Shown here piece by piece: positions 1-10,160 of a DNA stretch of 64,000 nucleotides. The notes beneath the pieces are model-generated. The model worked only from the letters and a program-made list of their open reading frames with translations. It did no database searches and was not told where the DNA came from. Both the position numbers and the translations under genes were made by a program. Source of the stretch: Neohoeflea coraliihabitans (GTDB lineage: Bacteria > Pseudomonadota > Alphaproteobacteria > Rhizobiales > Rhizobiaceae); contig NZ_JAHWQX010000003.1 of NCBI RefSeq assembly GCF_019334345.1, positions 248,001-312,000 of the forward strand, in the 5' to 3' direction. Within the stretch, counting starts at the first letter, position 1, and every line of letters begins with the position of its first letter.

Positions 1-96
1 AGCGCTGGGTTTCCGGCGTTGACTCCGCACGGCGATGCAAGCAAGACAGAGTGGATTGATCCGGCGGATATGCGGCCGGAAGGGGGATCCCACACC

Positions 97-693
97 ATGC
101 GGGCAGGATTTTTGCTGACAATCGGGCTGAGTGCGCTGCTGGCTGGCTGCGGCAGTCTGGCGGGCCTGGGCAAGACGCCGCCCGATACCTACGAGTTGTC
201 GAGCGCGCCCGTCGTCAAGGGCCGCGCCGCGCCGCGCCGGCAGATCCTGGTCGTCGAGCCGCTGGCACTGAAAGTGCTCGACAGCGAGAGCATCGCCATC
301 AAGCCGACCCCGGCCTCGGTGCAATATCTGGCGGATTCGCAATGGGCCGACCGCCTGCCGAAGATCGTCCAGGCCAAGCTGGTGCAGGCCTATGAGAATT
401 CAGGCCGCGTTGGCGGCGTCGGACGTCCGGGCGAGGGGCTGGCGATCGACTACCAGATCGCCACATCGATCCGCGCCTTCGAGATCCGCGTCGATGTGGC
501 CGAGACGGCGCATGTGGAGATTTCGACCAAGATCATCAATGACCGCAACGGCACGGTGATTGCGGCGCGCATCTTCGAGGCCAGCTCGCCGGTGATCGGC
601 AGCGGCAATGTCGCCTATGTCGCGGCGCTCGATGCGGCCTTCGAGGCGGTCACCGAGGATCTGGTGTCCTGGTCGCTCAGCCGGTTCCGCTGA
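97..693 (+). CDS. ABC-type transport auxiliary lipoprotein (PqiC/MlaD-partner type)
   Basis: Predicted outer-membrane-anchored lipoprotein of the ABC transport auxiliary family, which works with MlaE/MlaF/MlaD-type lipid transport systems in the envelope. The ATG at 97 begins a lipoprotein signal with a lipobox ending in LLAGC near residue 17, followed by the family's early TYEL segment. An AGGGGG ribosome site sits just before it. The frame is open upstream of 97, but that part (rich in Asp and Pro) does not look like protein start and would bury the signal peptide. About 198 residues, normal for the family. A gene in another frame probably ends at the very left edge (TGA at 20-22) and could be the MlaD-like partner, but only a few codons are visible. 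It converges on the giant coiled-coil gene. Confidence 0.8.
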   Translation: MRAGFLLTIGLSALLAGCGSLAGLGKTPPDTYELSSAPVVKGRAAPRRQILVVEPLALKVLDSESIAIKPTPASVQYLADSQWADRLPKIVQAKLVQAYENSGRVGGVGRPGEGLAIDYQIATSIRAFEIRVDVAETAHVEISTKIINDRNGTVIAARIFEASSPVIGSGNVAYVAALDAAFEAVTEDLVSWSLSRFR

Positions 694-740
694 GGACGGG
701 CGGCGGTAGTAAAGACCCTCAATGCTACGGTGCAAACAAA

Positions 741-766
741 AAACCCCGCTGCGAGGCGGGGTTTTT
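741..766 (+). terminator. bidirectional intrinsic terminator
   Basis: CCCCGC (744-749) pairs with GCGGGG (756-761) around a six-base loop, with A-run before and T-run after, so it can stop transcription from either side. It lies between the converging lipoprotein and giant coiled-coil genes. Confidence 0.85.
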
Positions 767-793
767 CATGGATTGCGCATTCGGACCTTCAGG

Positions 794-3700
794 TCATTTT
801 TCTTCGAAGCGGCCGCTGGCATGCGCCAGCATGGTGTAGACCTTGCCGGTATCTGAGGTCAGATAGGTCTGCGTCACGACATTGTCGCGGTCGTTGCGCG
901 AGACATCCGACAACAGCTTCTCGAAATCGGCGATGTAACGATCAACGGCGGCCCGGAATTCCGGTTCGCGGGTGTATTTCGTCTTGATTTCGTCGAAGGT
1001 CTGCTGGCCCTTCAGGGTGTACAGCCGGCGGGTGAAGACGTCGCGTTCGCCGCGCTGATAGCGGCGCCACAGGTCGACCGAGGCGTCGTGGTCGATGGCG
1101 CGGGCAATGTCGACGGACAGCGAATTCAGCGATTCGACGACATGGCGCGGATTGCGCTGCGGCGGCGCCTGACGCTGCTGCGGGGCTGCCGATGCGCGCT
1201 GCTCTTCCTTGCTGGCACCGCGCAGAAGATCGCCGACCCAGCTCGACCCGCCGGAATTGCCCGGCTCCTGCCGTTCAGCCTGCGGCTTGCGGGCGGGAGA
1301 GGCAGGCGTCGCCGTGGCATTGGCGGTGGCGGCAAGGCTGCCGCGCAGCGGCGGCGTCGCCGTTGTTGCGGCCGGGGCGGCCGGGGCCGAAGCCGGGGCT
1401 GCCGGCTTGTTTGCAGCCGGGGCCTGGGCCGTACCCCTTGAGGGAGCCTTGACGTCACCGGCCTGGGCCGTTGCCGACAGCACGGTCTTGCGGACCATCT
1501 CGGCGGTGGTGGCTTGTGGCGCGGGTGTCGGCGCCGCCGGTGCCGGCCTGCTGGCGGCAGGCTGCGACGGAGCAACGGGGGCCGGCGCGGGCTGGCTCGG
1601 CCGTTGCGGCGCAGCCCTTTCGGTCACCTCATTGCGGCGTGCCGTCTCACCGACAAGGGCGGAAAGATCCTGCAGGGCCTTGATCTGATCCCCGACCGCG
1701 CGGCGCATGGCAGCGGCGCTTTCGCGGGTTTCTTCCGGCAGGTCGAAGGCGCCCTTCTTGAGGTCGGCGCGGGTATCAGCCAGTTCCTTGCGCATTTCGC
1801 CGGCGGCGTCGCGGATCTCCTGCGTGGCCTCGGCAAAGCGCGTCGCGGCGTCCCCGACGGCGGACTGGATCGCTTCGCGAACACGCGCGGCGGCCTGATC
1901 AGCCTCTTCCTCGGTCTGGTGCAGCGCCTTGCCAGCCTCGGCGGCGGCGGTGCGCAAGCTTGTTTCCAGTTTGCCGGCGGTACGGCGCGCCAGTTCATCG
2001 GCCTCGGTGAAGGCATTGGCGACAACGCTTTCAAGCGAATGCATGACCTTCTCGATTTCCTCGGAACGGCCGACGAGGCCCACCGAGAGTTCCTGCAGGG
2101 CCTGCTGGCGCTCCTCGAGAGTCGAGGCAAGGTTCGATTGCGCCGCGCCAAGCAGATCGGTGGCCGAGGCGAGCACCTTCGAATGCTCCTCGAAGCGTCC
2201 GGCGATCTGGCCGATCTGCGAGAGGGTATGGCTTGAGATGTCGTTGAGACGCTCGACCTTGCCGTCGAGCAGGCGGCCCGAGGTGGAAATGACATCGGTG
2301 GCCTTCTGGGTCGATGCCTCGAAGCTCTGCGAGATCTCGGAGAGATTGCCGGTGGCTTCCGCGATCGAACCGCTTGCGGTGGCGACCAGGCCGGAAATGC
2401 CCTCGTTGCTTTCGGACAAGCGGGCGAGCAATTCCTCGACATTTTCGACAAGGCCGCGCTTGGCGGACTCGATGGCCGAGAGGGTTTCGCTGGTGCGGCT
2501 CGTCAGGGCTTCGATCAGCGTGGCGTTTTCCGCCTGCAGACGTTCGGTGCCCTCGCGGGTGACCTCGACAATCTTGCGCGAGAAATTCTCGCCGTCTTCC
2601 GAGTAGCGGTCGATCAGCGGCCGTACCTCGTCGTCGATGACGCGCGAGAGCTCTGTCGAGCGGCTGGCCAGCATCGAGTTGAGCTCGCGGGTGCGGTCGT
2701 CGATCGTCGAGCTGACCGCGACGGCACGGACGTCGATCGCCTGCTCTGCCGTTTCCAGGGATTTGAGAATTCCGCCGGTCTTCTCGTCAAGCCGGCTGCC
2801 GATCGCGCTGGCGGTGGATTCCAGCGCAGTGCCGGCCTCCGCCATGTGCGCGGCGAGTGCACCGGTCTGCTCGGACAGTTTTCCGGCAATGGCCGTTCCG
2901 GTGGATTCGAGGGTAAGTCCGGCTTCCGCCAGGCGGGCCGCAAAGGCGTCCGTCTGTTCGGAGAGCTTGTCGGTGATCGCATCCCCGGTGTTGCCGATCA
3001 AGATGCCCGCCTCATTGAGGCGAGCGGCGATGGCTTCGGCCCGCTCGTCAAACCGGCCGGCAACCGTATCGCCGGTGTTTTCAAGCGTCATGCCGGCTTC
3101 GGCAAGCCGTGCAGCCAGGGCTTCGGTGCGTTCGTCAAAGCGGCCGGCAACCGTCTCGCCGGTGTTCTCCAGGCTGATCCCGGCTTCCGCCAGACGTGCC
3201 GCAATCGCTTCGGCGCGCTCGGCAAAGCGGCTGCTGACGGCATCACCCGTCGTTTCAAGATGGCTCCCGGCATCAGCCAGCCGCGCGGCCAGCGCTTCGG
3301 TGGAGTCGGAGAAGCGACCCGTCACCGCATCACTGGTGCTTTCCAGCGTCATCCCGGCTTCGGCGAGGCGCGCGGCAAAGGCGTCGGTCTTTTCGGTGAG
3401 CTTGTCGCTCAAGGCGTCGCCGGTTGCTTCAAGCGAAATTCCGGCTTCCGACAGGCGTGCGGCAAGCGCTGCCGTCCGCTCGTCCAGTTTCGAGGTGATC
3501 GCATCGGTGGTGCCATCGAACGTGATGCCGGCTTCGACCAGACGCGAGGCAAGAGCCTCGGTGCGCTCCTCGAGGCGTCCGGAAATGCTGTCGGCGGCAC
3601 CTTCGAGCGACAATCCGACCTCTGCCAGTCGGGCGGCGAGGGCGCGGGTCTTGGCATCGAGCGTGCTGGCGAGGCTCTCGGCGGTCTCGCCGATGCGGAT

Positions 3701-6700
3701 GGCGGCCGCGCCGGTCTCGCTGCTGATCAGCGACGAGATGCGGCTTGCCTGCTCGGAGAGCTGCTGTTCGCTGTCGCTGAACAGCTGGCCGATCGAGGCG
3801 GCCTGCTCGGTGACCGTCAGGCCGACGCCGGTGGCGATTTCACCCATGCGGGCGGCTTCCTGCTTCAGCGCATCGGCGCTGGCCGCCACGTCGCGGGCGA
3901 CGTCGTCGGCCTTGGCGGTCAGCCCGGCGGTGCGCTCCTCGATGTGCTGGCCGAGGCGGTCCATGAATTCGTTGCTCTGCGCATCGAGGCGCTCGGCAAA
4001 GCTGGCGGAGACGTTTTCCAGGGTCTCGCCGGCCTTGAGTGCTTCGGTGTCGAGCTCGATCGCGGCCTGGCTGACCGTTTCGCGCAGCTTGGCGGCAAGG
4101 CCGGAGGCGGAACCCTCGATCGTCTTGCTGACGGTCTCGAGGCCCTGGCCAAGCATCAGGTTCATGGTGCTCAGGCGCTCTTCGATACGGCCATTGCCCT
4201 TCTCGAAGGTCTCGTCGAACCGCTGTGCGGCGGTCTCGCTGGCCTGCGAGAGCTTTCCGGTCTGATCATCAAGCAGGGTGTGCAGACGCTCGGTGGCTTC
4301 CTCGATGTCCGAGCGGATGCGGCCGGTGCGCTGGTCAAGACCATCGGTGAACACGCCGCTCGCCTGGTTGATGCTGTCACGGAAGGCCGTGGCGCGCTCG
4401 TCAATGCCGGTGTGCAGATGCTCGGTGGCCTTGTCGATGCCGGAATGAAGGTGCTCGGTGGCCGTCTCGATGCCCGACTGCAGCGTGCTGGTGCGGCTGT
4501 CCAGACCCCCAATGATCCGCTCGGCGGCCGCTTCCAGGCCACTCTCGAGAGCCTCGACGCGGCTGTCGATGCCGCTGTTGAGGCGCTCGGAGGCACCGTC
4601 GAGGTTGCTGTTAAGCCGCTCGGCGCGTTCATCGAAATCGCTGTTGAAGCGGGTGGTGGCGCCGTCGAGGCTGCTGTGCAGCCGCTCGGCGCGTTCGTCG
4701 AAATCGCTGTTGAGGCGGACGGTGGCCCCGTCGATGCTGTTTTGCAACCGTTGGGCGCGCTCGTCGAGCTCGCTGTTGAGGCGGATGGTGGCGTTGTCGA
4801 GGCTGCTCTGCAAGCGGCCGGCGCGCTCGTCGAAACCGCCGGTCAGCGCCTCGGTCTTTTCATCGAGGGTCGAGTTCAATGTGCCGATGCGAATGTCGAG
4901 ATCGGAGCGCAGATCCTCGGTGGCTTCGCGCAACTTGCCGAACAGGGCACCGGAGCGCGACGAAAGGGCCGCTTCGACACGGGATTCGGCCGAGGCGATA
5001 GCGGCATCGATCGACTGCGAGGTGATGCCGGCGATCTTTTCCAGACGATTGGCGGAGGCCGTCGCGGATTCCTCGAGAGCCGCGGTGCGATTGCCAAGGG
5101 TCTCGATGGCATGCTCGGAGGCATCGTTGATCGTGGCGCCGATCTTCGAGGTGTTCTCGGCAAAAGCGGCGCTGAGGCGTTCGAGACTGGTGGCGAGAAT
5201 GCCGTCGATGGCGCTGCTTGAACCGCCAAGCGTGTTGTCGATGCGTTCCAGGCTTTCGCTGAGCTTGGTATCGAGCGTTCCGGCGCGGCTGTCGAACGCC
5301 TCGGTGAACTCGGAAATACGGGCGTCGAACGCCGAATTGAGGCTGGAGACCGACGTGAGCAGCTTCTCCTCGACGAAGCCGGAGCGCAGGTCGAGATCCA
5401 TGATGGCATCGTCGGTGCTGGACTTGAGGGCCTGCCGGAAGGCTGCGCCGCGCGCGTCGAGCGAGGCATTGAGCGTTTCCAGCGTGTCTTCCAGACCCGA
5501 GGTGATGGCCTGCTGGCCGATGCCGATGCTCTCGGAAATGTCACGGGTACGGGCGAGCAGGGTCTCGTTGAGCTCGCGGACGCGATCGGACAGGGCGGCG
5601 TTGAGCTTTTCGGTGTTGCTGTCGAGCGTCGATGCACGGGTTTCGAATTCACTGAGCAGCGCACGGCCGCGATGGTCGAGCTGAGCGCGCAGCACTTCGA
5701 TGCGGGTGTCGAACTCGTCGGAGAATTCCTGGCCCGACACTTTCAGTGTCTTGAGCAGCGTCTGGGTGCTGTTGCCGACAAGATGCTCGAGCGCCTGAAT
5801 GGACTCGGTTGTCTGGCTCTGCAGCTGGGTGGCGCGGGTGTTGAGCATCTGCGCCACAGCTTCGCCGGAGGTCGAAAGCCGCGTGGCAATGTCCTCGCCG
5901 GCATGGCTGAGATCGTCGCGCAGCTGCTGGTGCGCGCCGGTGATGGATGCACGGATGCGCTCGGCATGGGTGACGATCGCGTCGCGCTCGCTGCCCAGTT
6001 CCTGCACAAGCGTGCGCACGCGCAGCTCGTTATCCGAGTAGCTGCGTTCCAGGGCGTTGACCTCGGCATGCACGAGGGTTTCCAGCTCCGAGGCGCGGGC
6101 AATCGTGCGTTCGATCCCCTCGTTCATCGCCGAGACTTCACGCCGGACGGCCTGGCCGACCGAGATGATCTGATCGCTGGCGACGGCTTCCGGTTCGGCG
6201 AGGCGCAGGGCCACCTCGGCCATCGAGCGGGCAGCCGAACGCATTTCGCGGGCGCGTGCCATCATGGTGGCAAAGGCAAAGAAGATCAGGATCGGAACGA
6301 TGATCGCCGCCGCGAAGGCAATGGAGGCGGGCATGGCAAGCATGTCATCGAAGCTGCTGATCTGCCAGATCTCGGGGCCGTACATCAGGTTGGCGAGGCC
6401 GAGGCAGCCAATGGTCCAGATGACCGACAGCACGGTGGCATTGCGGATGGCGCCGCGGCTCGAGCGGATCTCGAAAGCGCGCAGCAGGGCAGCGGTTGTC
6501 TTGCGGTCGTCGTCATTGGCCGGGGCGAGGGCGCCCGGGGGGGCGAAAGGCGGCGGCGTCTTGGCCTTGCGAGCGCGGCGGCCGCCGGGTTCCCCGTTGG
6601 CTTTGGCGAGGTCGCGCGCAGCGCGGGAGACCTGCGCTTCATACTGTTCGCTGCTGGCCGGGGAGCCGTCGTCAAGCCGAAGCGCGTCCTCCAGCGCTTC

Positions 6701-6748
6701 GAATGCTTTCTCGTCAAGGCTCGTGTCTGCGGGTTTGTTACTCATCAT
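794..6748 (-). CDS. giant coiled-coil polar growth protein, GPR/RgsE-like
   Basis: 1984-residue protein resembling the Growth Pole Ring protein of Agrobacterium tumefaciens (about 2100 residues, apolipoprotein-like) and its Sinorhizobium counterpart RgsE, which organise polar wall growth. Seen: a soluble N-terminus of about 100 residues, two membrane segments near 104-124 and 139-163, then about 1500 residues of almost uninterrupted helix. Within it are 20 tandem 11-residue units (about 618-837) and ten 29-residue units (about 1031-1320). A Pro/Ala-rich linker follows (about 1690-1860), then a compact conserved-looking C-terminal domain (about 1865-1984). Start: two ATGs in a row at 6748/6745 behind GAAGGCGAAG. 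The family assignment rests on size, architecture and repeat type, not on an alignment. Databases may also call such proteins kinesin-like or apolipoprotein A1/A4/E domain proteins. It is divergent from the Hpt gene. Confidence 0.75.
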   Translation of the reverse strand: MMSNKPADTSLDEKAFEALEDALRLDDGSPASSEQYEAQVSRAARDLAKANGEPGGRRARKAKTPPPFAPPGALAPANDDDRKTTAALLRAFEIRSSRGAIRNATVLSVIWTIGCLGLANLMYGPEIWQISSFDDMLAMPASIAFAAAIIVPILIFFAFATMMARAREMRSAARSMAEVALRLAEPEAVASDQIISVGQAVRREVSAMNEGIERTIARASELETLVHAEVNALERSYSDNELRVRTLVQELGSERDAIVTHAERIRASITGAHQQLRDDLSHAGEDIATRLSTSGEAVAQMLNTRATQLQSQTTESIQALEHLVGNSTQTLLKTLKVSGQEFSDEFDTRIEVLRAQLDHRGRALLSEFETRASTLDSNTEKLNAALSDRVRELNETLLARTRDISESIGIGQQAITSGLEDTLETLNASLDARGAAFRQALKSSTDDAIMDLDLRSGFVEEKLLTSVSSLNSAFDARISEFTEAFDSRAGTLDTKLSESLERIDNTLGGSSSAIDGILATSLERLSAAFAENTSKIGATINDASEHAIETLGNRTAALEESATASANRLEKIAGITSQSIDAAIASAESRVEAALSSRSGALFGKLREATEDLRSDLDIRIGTLNSTLDEKTEALTGGFDERAGRLQSSLDNATIRLNSELDERAQRLQNSIDGATVRLNSDFDERAERLHSSLDGATTRFNSDFDERAERLNSNLDGASERLNSGIDSRVEALESGLEAAAERIIGGLDSRTSTLQSGIETATEHLHSGIDKATEHLHTGIDERATAFRDSINQASGVFTDGLDQRTGRIRSDIEEATERLHTLLDDQTGKLSQASETAAQRFDETFEKGNGRIEERLSTMNLMLGQGLETVSKTIEGSASGLAAKLRETVSQAAIELDTEALKAGETLENVSASFAERLDAQSNEFMDRLGQHIEERTAGLTAKADDVARDVAASADALKQEAARMGEIATGVGLTVTEQAASIGQLFSDSEQQLSEQASRISSLISSETGAAAIRIGETAESLASTLDAKTRALAARLAEVGLSLEGAADSISGRLEERTEALASRLVEAGITFDGTTDAITSKLDERTAALAARLSEAGISLEATGDALSDKLTEKTDAFAARLAEAGMTLESTSDAVTGRFSDSTEALAARLADAGSHLETTGDAVSSRFAERAEAIAARLAEAGISLENTGETVAGRFDERTEALAARLAEAGMTLENTGDTVAGRFDERAEAIAARLNEAGILIGNTGDAITDKLSEQTDAFAARLAEAGLTLESTGTAIAGKLSEQTGALAAHMAEAGTALESTASAIGSRLDEKTGGILKSLETAEQAIDVRAVAVSSTIDDRTRELNSMLASRSTELSRVIDDEVRPLIDRYSEDGENFSRKIVEVTREGTERLQAENATLIEALTSRTSETLSAIESAKRGLVENVEELLARLSESNEGISGLVATASGSIAEATGNLSEISQSFEASTQKATDVISTSGRLLDGKVERLNDISSHTLSQIGQIAGRFEEHSKVLASATDLLGAAQSNLASTLEERQQALQELSVGLVGRSEEIEKVMHSLESVVANAFTEADELARRTAGKLETSLRTAAAEAGKALHQTEEEADQAAARVREAIQSAVGDAATRFAEATQEIRDAAGEMRKELADTRADLKKGAFDLPEETRESAAAMRRAVGDQIKALQDLSALVGETARRNEVTERAAPQRPSQPAPAPVAPSQPAASRPAPAAPTPAPQATTAEMVRKTVLSATAQAGDVKAPSRGTAQAPAANKPAAPASAPAAPAATTATPPLRGSLAATANATATPASPARKPQAERQEPGNSGGSSWVGDLLRGASKEEQRASAAPQQRQAPPQRNPRHVVESLNSLSVDIARAIDHDASVDLWRRYQRGERDVFTRRLYTLKGQQTFDEIKTKYTREPEFRAAVDRYIADFEKLLSDVSRNDRDNVVTQTYLTSDTGKVYTMLAHASGRFEEK
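2789..3658 (-). repeat. ten tandem 87-bp (29-residue) coding repeats
   Basis: Inside the GPR-like gene, ten consecutive units of exactly 29 residues follow the pattern D/E-E-R-T-E-A-L-A-A-R-L-A-E-A-G-(x)12-G-R-L/F. No unit is longer or shorter, and the copies diverge at DNA level. The period is exactly 87 bp. Confidence 0.9.
4238..4897 (-). repeat. twenty tandem 33-bp (11-residue) coding repeats, apolipoprotein-like
   Basis: Twenty consecutive 11-residue units, typified by DERAERLHSSL and DGATVRLNSDF, alternate to give a 22-residue superperiod. This is the 11/22-mer amphipathic helix periodicity of apolipoproteins. Every unit starts with D, E or N and most end in L, I or F. Confidence 0.9.
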
Positions 6749-7088
6749 ACTTCGCCTTCATGCCCCTGCCGGCCCTGTTGCCGTTGCGCACCCTGTCCGT
6801 CCGGGTCGATCTTCGCCAATTGCTGCCGATGCCGCGTTATTTTCTGTCCGCTTTTCAAACTGCCCCAATCATGGACAGGTGGCGGGCAGGACAGTTTGCT
6901 GATTTTTCGCATTCGCTTTCATCGGCAAATTCGGCAAAAATCCAATCTTATCAACACCACTAGTGCCACAAGCCTTGGAGTTTAACAATTCTATGGCCGA
7001 CAGGTGTAGCGCCGAAGCGTTATCCCCGGCTTTAAAAGAAAGGTGATATTTTCAGAATATGCCAATGAAACGCCATATTTAGACAGCG

Positions 7089-7103
7089 TTAACCATCCTT
7101 TCA
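7089..7103 (+). promoter_or_regulatory. possible CtrA-type site
   Basis: TTAACCATCCTTTCA: a TTAACCAT half-site followed, at the right spacing, by TTCA, one base off the TTAA-N7-TTAA consensus. It lies about 100 bp before the Hpt start and about 340 bp from the GPR-like start. One mismatch and no independent support. Confidence 0.3.
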
Positions 7104-7155
7104 GAATCTTGCGCTCACAATGGTCCGGCATTTACCAGGCGTCAGCGTGGCAGGG

Positions 7156-7177
7156 GTCACACTATTCTCGTTGTGAC
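7156..7177 (+). promoter_or_regulatory. inverted repeat GTCACA-N10-TGTGAC
   Basis: Perfect six-base arms around a ten-base spacer, ending three bases before the GAAAGGAAG ribosome site of the Hpt gene. It could be an operator or a 5'UTR hairpin. The arms are in the opposite order to a CRP site (TGTGA...TCACA). Confidence 0.4.
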
Positions 7178-7193
7178 ACAGAAAGGAAGCGCA

Positions 7194-7562
7194 ATGTCGG
7201 AACCGAACATTGCATTTGCAGCTCCACAAACGGACTGTTCCGCACGACCTTCGGGCCATCGGCCAATCGATCTCGTCCATCTGGCGCGGCAAACCGGCGG
7301 CGACAAGCATCTCGAAAGCGAGGTGCTTGCGTTGTTCGCCCGGCAATTGCGCAAATCCACCTGCGAAGTTGCAGGACTGGCCGGCGAGGCCCGCACCGCC
7401 CTGGCGCACAAGATCTGCGGCTCGGCGAAAGGGGTCGGGGCGTTCGATGTGGCACGCGCGGCGGAGAAGCTGGAGACCCGTCCCTCGGACAAGAAGGCGT
7501 TGGCCGCGTTCACCAAGGCTGCCATCGAGGCGGATAATTTCATTCTCGGCCTCGACCGCTAA
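7194..7562 (+). CDS. Hpt-domain phosphotransfer protein
   Basis: 122-residue single-domain histidine phosphotransfer protein. The core around HKICGSAKGVGA matches the Hpt consensus, with His72 as the likely phospho-acceptor, inside a predicted all-helical fold. Such proteins shuttle phosphate between hybrid kinases and response regulators. Start chosen at 7194 because GAAAGGAAG lies five bases upstream; an in-frame start at 7173 would overlap that site and lies inside the dyad. No kinase or regulator is adjacent, so the partner is unknown. It shares its upstream region with the GPR-like gene. Confidence 0.8.
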   Translation: MSEPNIAFAAPQTDCSARPSGHRPIDLVHLARQTGGDKHLESEVLALFARQLRKSTCEVAGLAGEARTALAHKICGSAKGVGAFDVARAAEKLETRPSDKKALAAFTKAAIEADNFILGLDR

Positions 7563-7911
7563 GGCTGAGGCCGGTGTCCGGGCCCGGGCTGCAACGATCT
7601 CTTGCATCAACGAAGCCCGCCCGTCGCAGACCGATTGCTTTCACGCGCTGGCTGGCAACGACCATCCTGAGCGGATGGATTTACGCCTCATCATATTCTC
7701 GATCCTGTTCTCTATCCTGACGGCTCGTTCGCTGCCCGTGGCAGGGTGTGCGCCGGGGTGAACTGATCGCGCACCGGCACAAGGTTTGTCAGCGTCGCCG
7801 CAAAATCCTTCCCTGCGCGCGGGGTGAAGGCGTGGTTTTCGACCTTGTTTCATGGCGGCGAGAGTGTAATTAACCAGCCAACAGCATCCCCAAGCGCAGG
7901 CAGAGTTCACT
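7563..7911. other. intergenic region, no gene seen
   Basis: About 350 bp between the Hpt and ferredoxin genes. Open frames here are short and biased like antisense shadows. A TTAACC half-site occurs at about 7870, 40 bp before the ferredoxin start, with no second half. No terminator or RNA fold was recognised. Confidence 0.5.
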
Positions 7912-8232
7912 ATGACGAAAATTTCAATCATTGCGTTCGACGGTACGCAATTCGACATCGATGCCGAAAATGGCTCGACGGTCATGGAAAATGGCATCCG
8001 TCAGTCGGTCCCCGGCATCGAAGCCGAATGTGGCGGCGCCTGTGCCTGCGCGACCTGCCATGTCTATGTCGACGATGCCTGGGCCGAAACTGTCGGAGCG
8101 CCGGAGCCGATGGAAGAAGACATGCTTGATTTTGCCTATGACGTGCGGCCGACCTCTCGGCTGTCCTGTCAGATCAAGGTGACCGATGCGCTGGACGGCC
8201 TTGTCGTGCGGGTGCCCGAGCGCCAGGCGTGA
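7912..8232 (+). CDS. 2Fe-2S ferredoxin, adrenodoxin type
   Basis: 106-residue soluble electron carrier. Cluster ligands appear as C-x5-C-x2-C in the segment [14 protein letters not shown] and a fourth Cys in LSCQI about 36 residues later, the spacing of adrenodoxin/putidaredoxin-type (FdVI-like) ferredoxins. Length is normal. Its neighbour 120 bp downstream is a ferredoxin-NADP reductase, so the two may form an NADPH-reductase-ferredoxin chain, although no cytochrome P450 or Fe-S assembly genes are adjacent. ATG start. Confidence 0.92.
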   Translation: MTKISIIAFDGTQFDIDAENGSTVMENGIRQSVPGIEAECGGACACATCHVYVDDAWAETVGAPEPMEEDMLDFAYDVRPTSRLSCQIKVTDALDGLVVRVPERQA

Positions 8233-8303
8233 GGCCTGACCGCCGGGCGATGCCTTCGCCGGCTGCGATCTGAAACGAGGCCGTCTGAGCGGCATTCCAT
8301 TAA

Positions 8304-9377
<1,074 letters not shown>

Positions 9378-9410
9378 GGCGCGCGCGCATTCGGGTCCAG
9401 GGTGCGGCTC

Positions 9411-10028
9411 CTAAGGGGTGTCCTGCGATTCGCTGCGAAAGCGGAGCATGCGCGCCATGCGGCGTGAGAAGCTTGCCGCTTCCGCCCGGTCAAAGCGCGC
9501 CTGCGCCCTGTCGTGACGATCCAGGATCTTGTCCGACAGCTTGTTGGCGGCGGCCTCCATGGCGCTGCATTCCTTGAGGGGTGGCAGGTCCATGAGGCCT
9601 TTTTCCAGCTTGCGCGCATATTGGCGGGCGATCTCGGCGTGCCGTTCCTCATGGCGCTTGATGTCACGCGAAAGCACGTCCCAGATTGTCACAAGGTCGG
9701 GACTTGCCCCCTTGCGGTTGCGCCAGCGCGGCAGGATGAGCTTGGTGTGCAGAGAAATATCGGCACTGTCGATCCGGCAACGGCCGCCCTCCGTGCTCTT
9801 GTAGTTCACGGTTCCCTTGAAGGTCATCTGCGTGGCCCCGGGATGACGGGTGTTCGTATTGCTGGTGCTCGGGCCCCGGCGCGCCAGTTCCTCATCGAGT
9901 TCCATTGCCGTCCGGCCGCCAATGCTAAAATACTGATAGGACTTGGAAATCAGAACCTCGCCGTGGCTGGCGGGTGCGGGAGCGAGGATTAGGAGCGCCG
10001 CCAGTGCGGGCCGTGCCAGGCGATTCAT
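9411..10028 (-). CDS. secreted DUF922-family putative zinc protease
   Basis: 205 residues with an N-terminal signal peptide (hydrophobic stretch to about residue 22) and the HEERH motif (126-130) that defines the DUF922 group of predicted zinc-dependent proteases. It is probably periplasmic and its substrate is unknown. GGAGCG precedes the ATG. It is divergent from folP and convergent with the FNR gene. Confidence 0.8.
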   Translation of the reverse strand: MNRLARPALAALLILAPAPASHGEVLISKSYQYFSIGGRTAMELDEELARRGPSTSNTNTRHPGATQMTFKGTVNYKSTEGGRCRIDSADISLHTKLILPRWRNRKGASPDLVTIWDVLSRDIKRHEERHAEIARQYARKLEKGLMDLPPLKECSAMEAAANKLSDKILDRHDRAQARFDRAEAASFSRRMARMLRFRSESQDTP

Positions 10029-10160
10029 TCATTTCGCTCCATGAGACTTTCGATCTTGCGCAATGGGCGCCGCTGATGCAACACGAACCGCGAAAAGGGT
10101 CGCGATCGCCACAGGCATCCGATTGACCCTCACTTAACCACAACGCTTCGGGGCCGCCAC

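Larger units (their letters stand above)
6749..7193. other. intergenic region between divergent GPR-like and Hpt genes
   Basis: About 445 bp without a convincing gene, AT-richer than its surroundings. It must carry promoters for both divergent genes. Two sites stand out, a CtrA-like box and a dyad next to the Hpt ribosome site, listed separately. Confidence 0.6.

Noticed and set aside
2637-5221. Long open frames antisense to the GPR-like gene (up to about 790 codons)
   Set aside because: They mirror the high-GC repetitive coding strand, have Arg/Ser/Ala- or Gly-biased composition, and show no domains. The minus-strand frame is clearly the gene.
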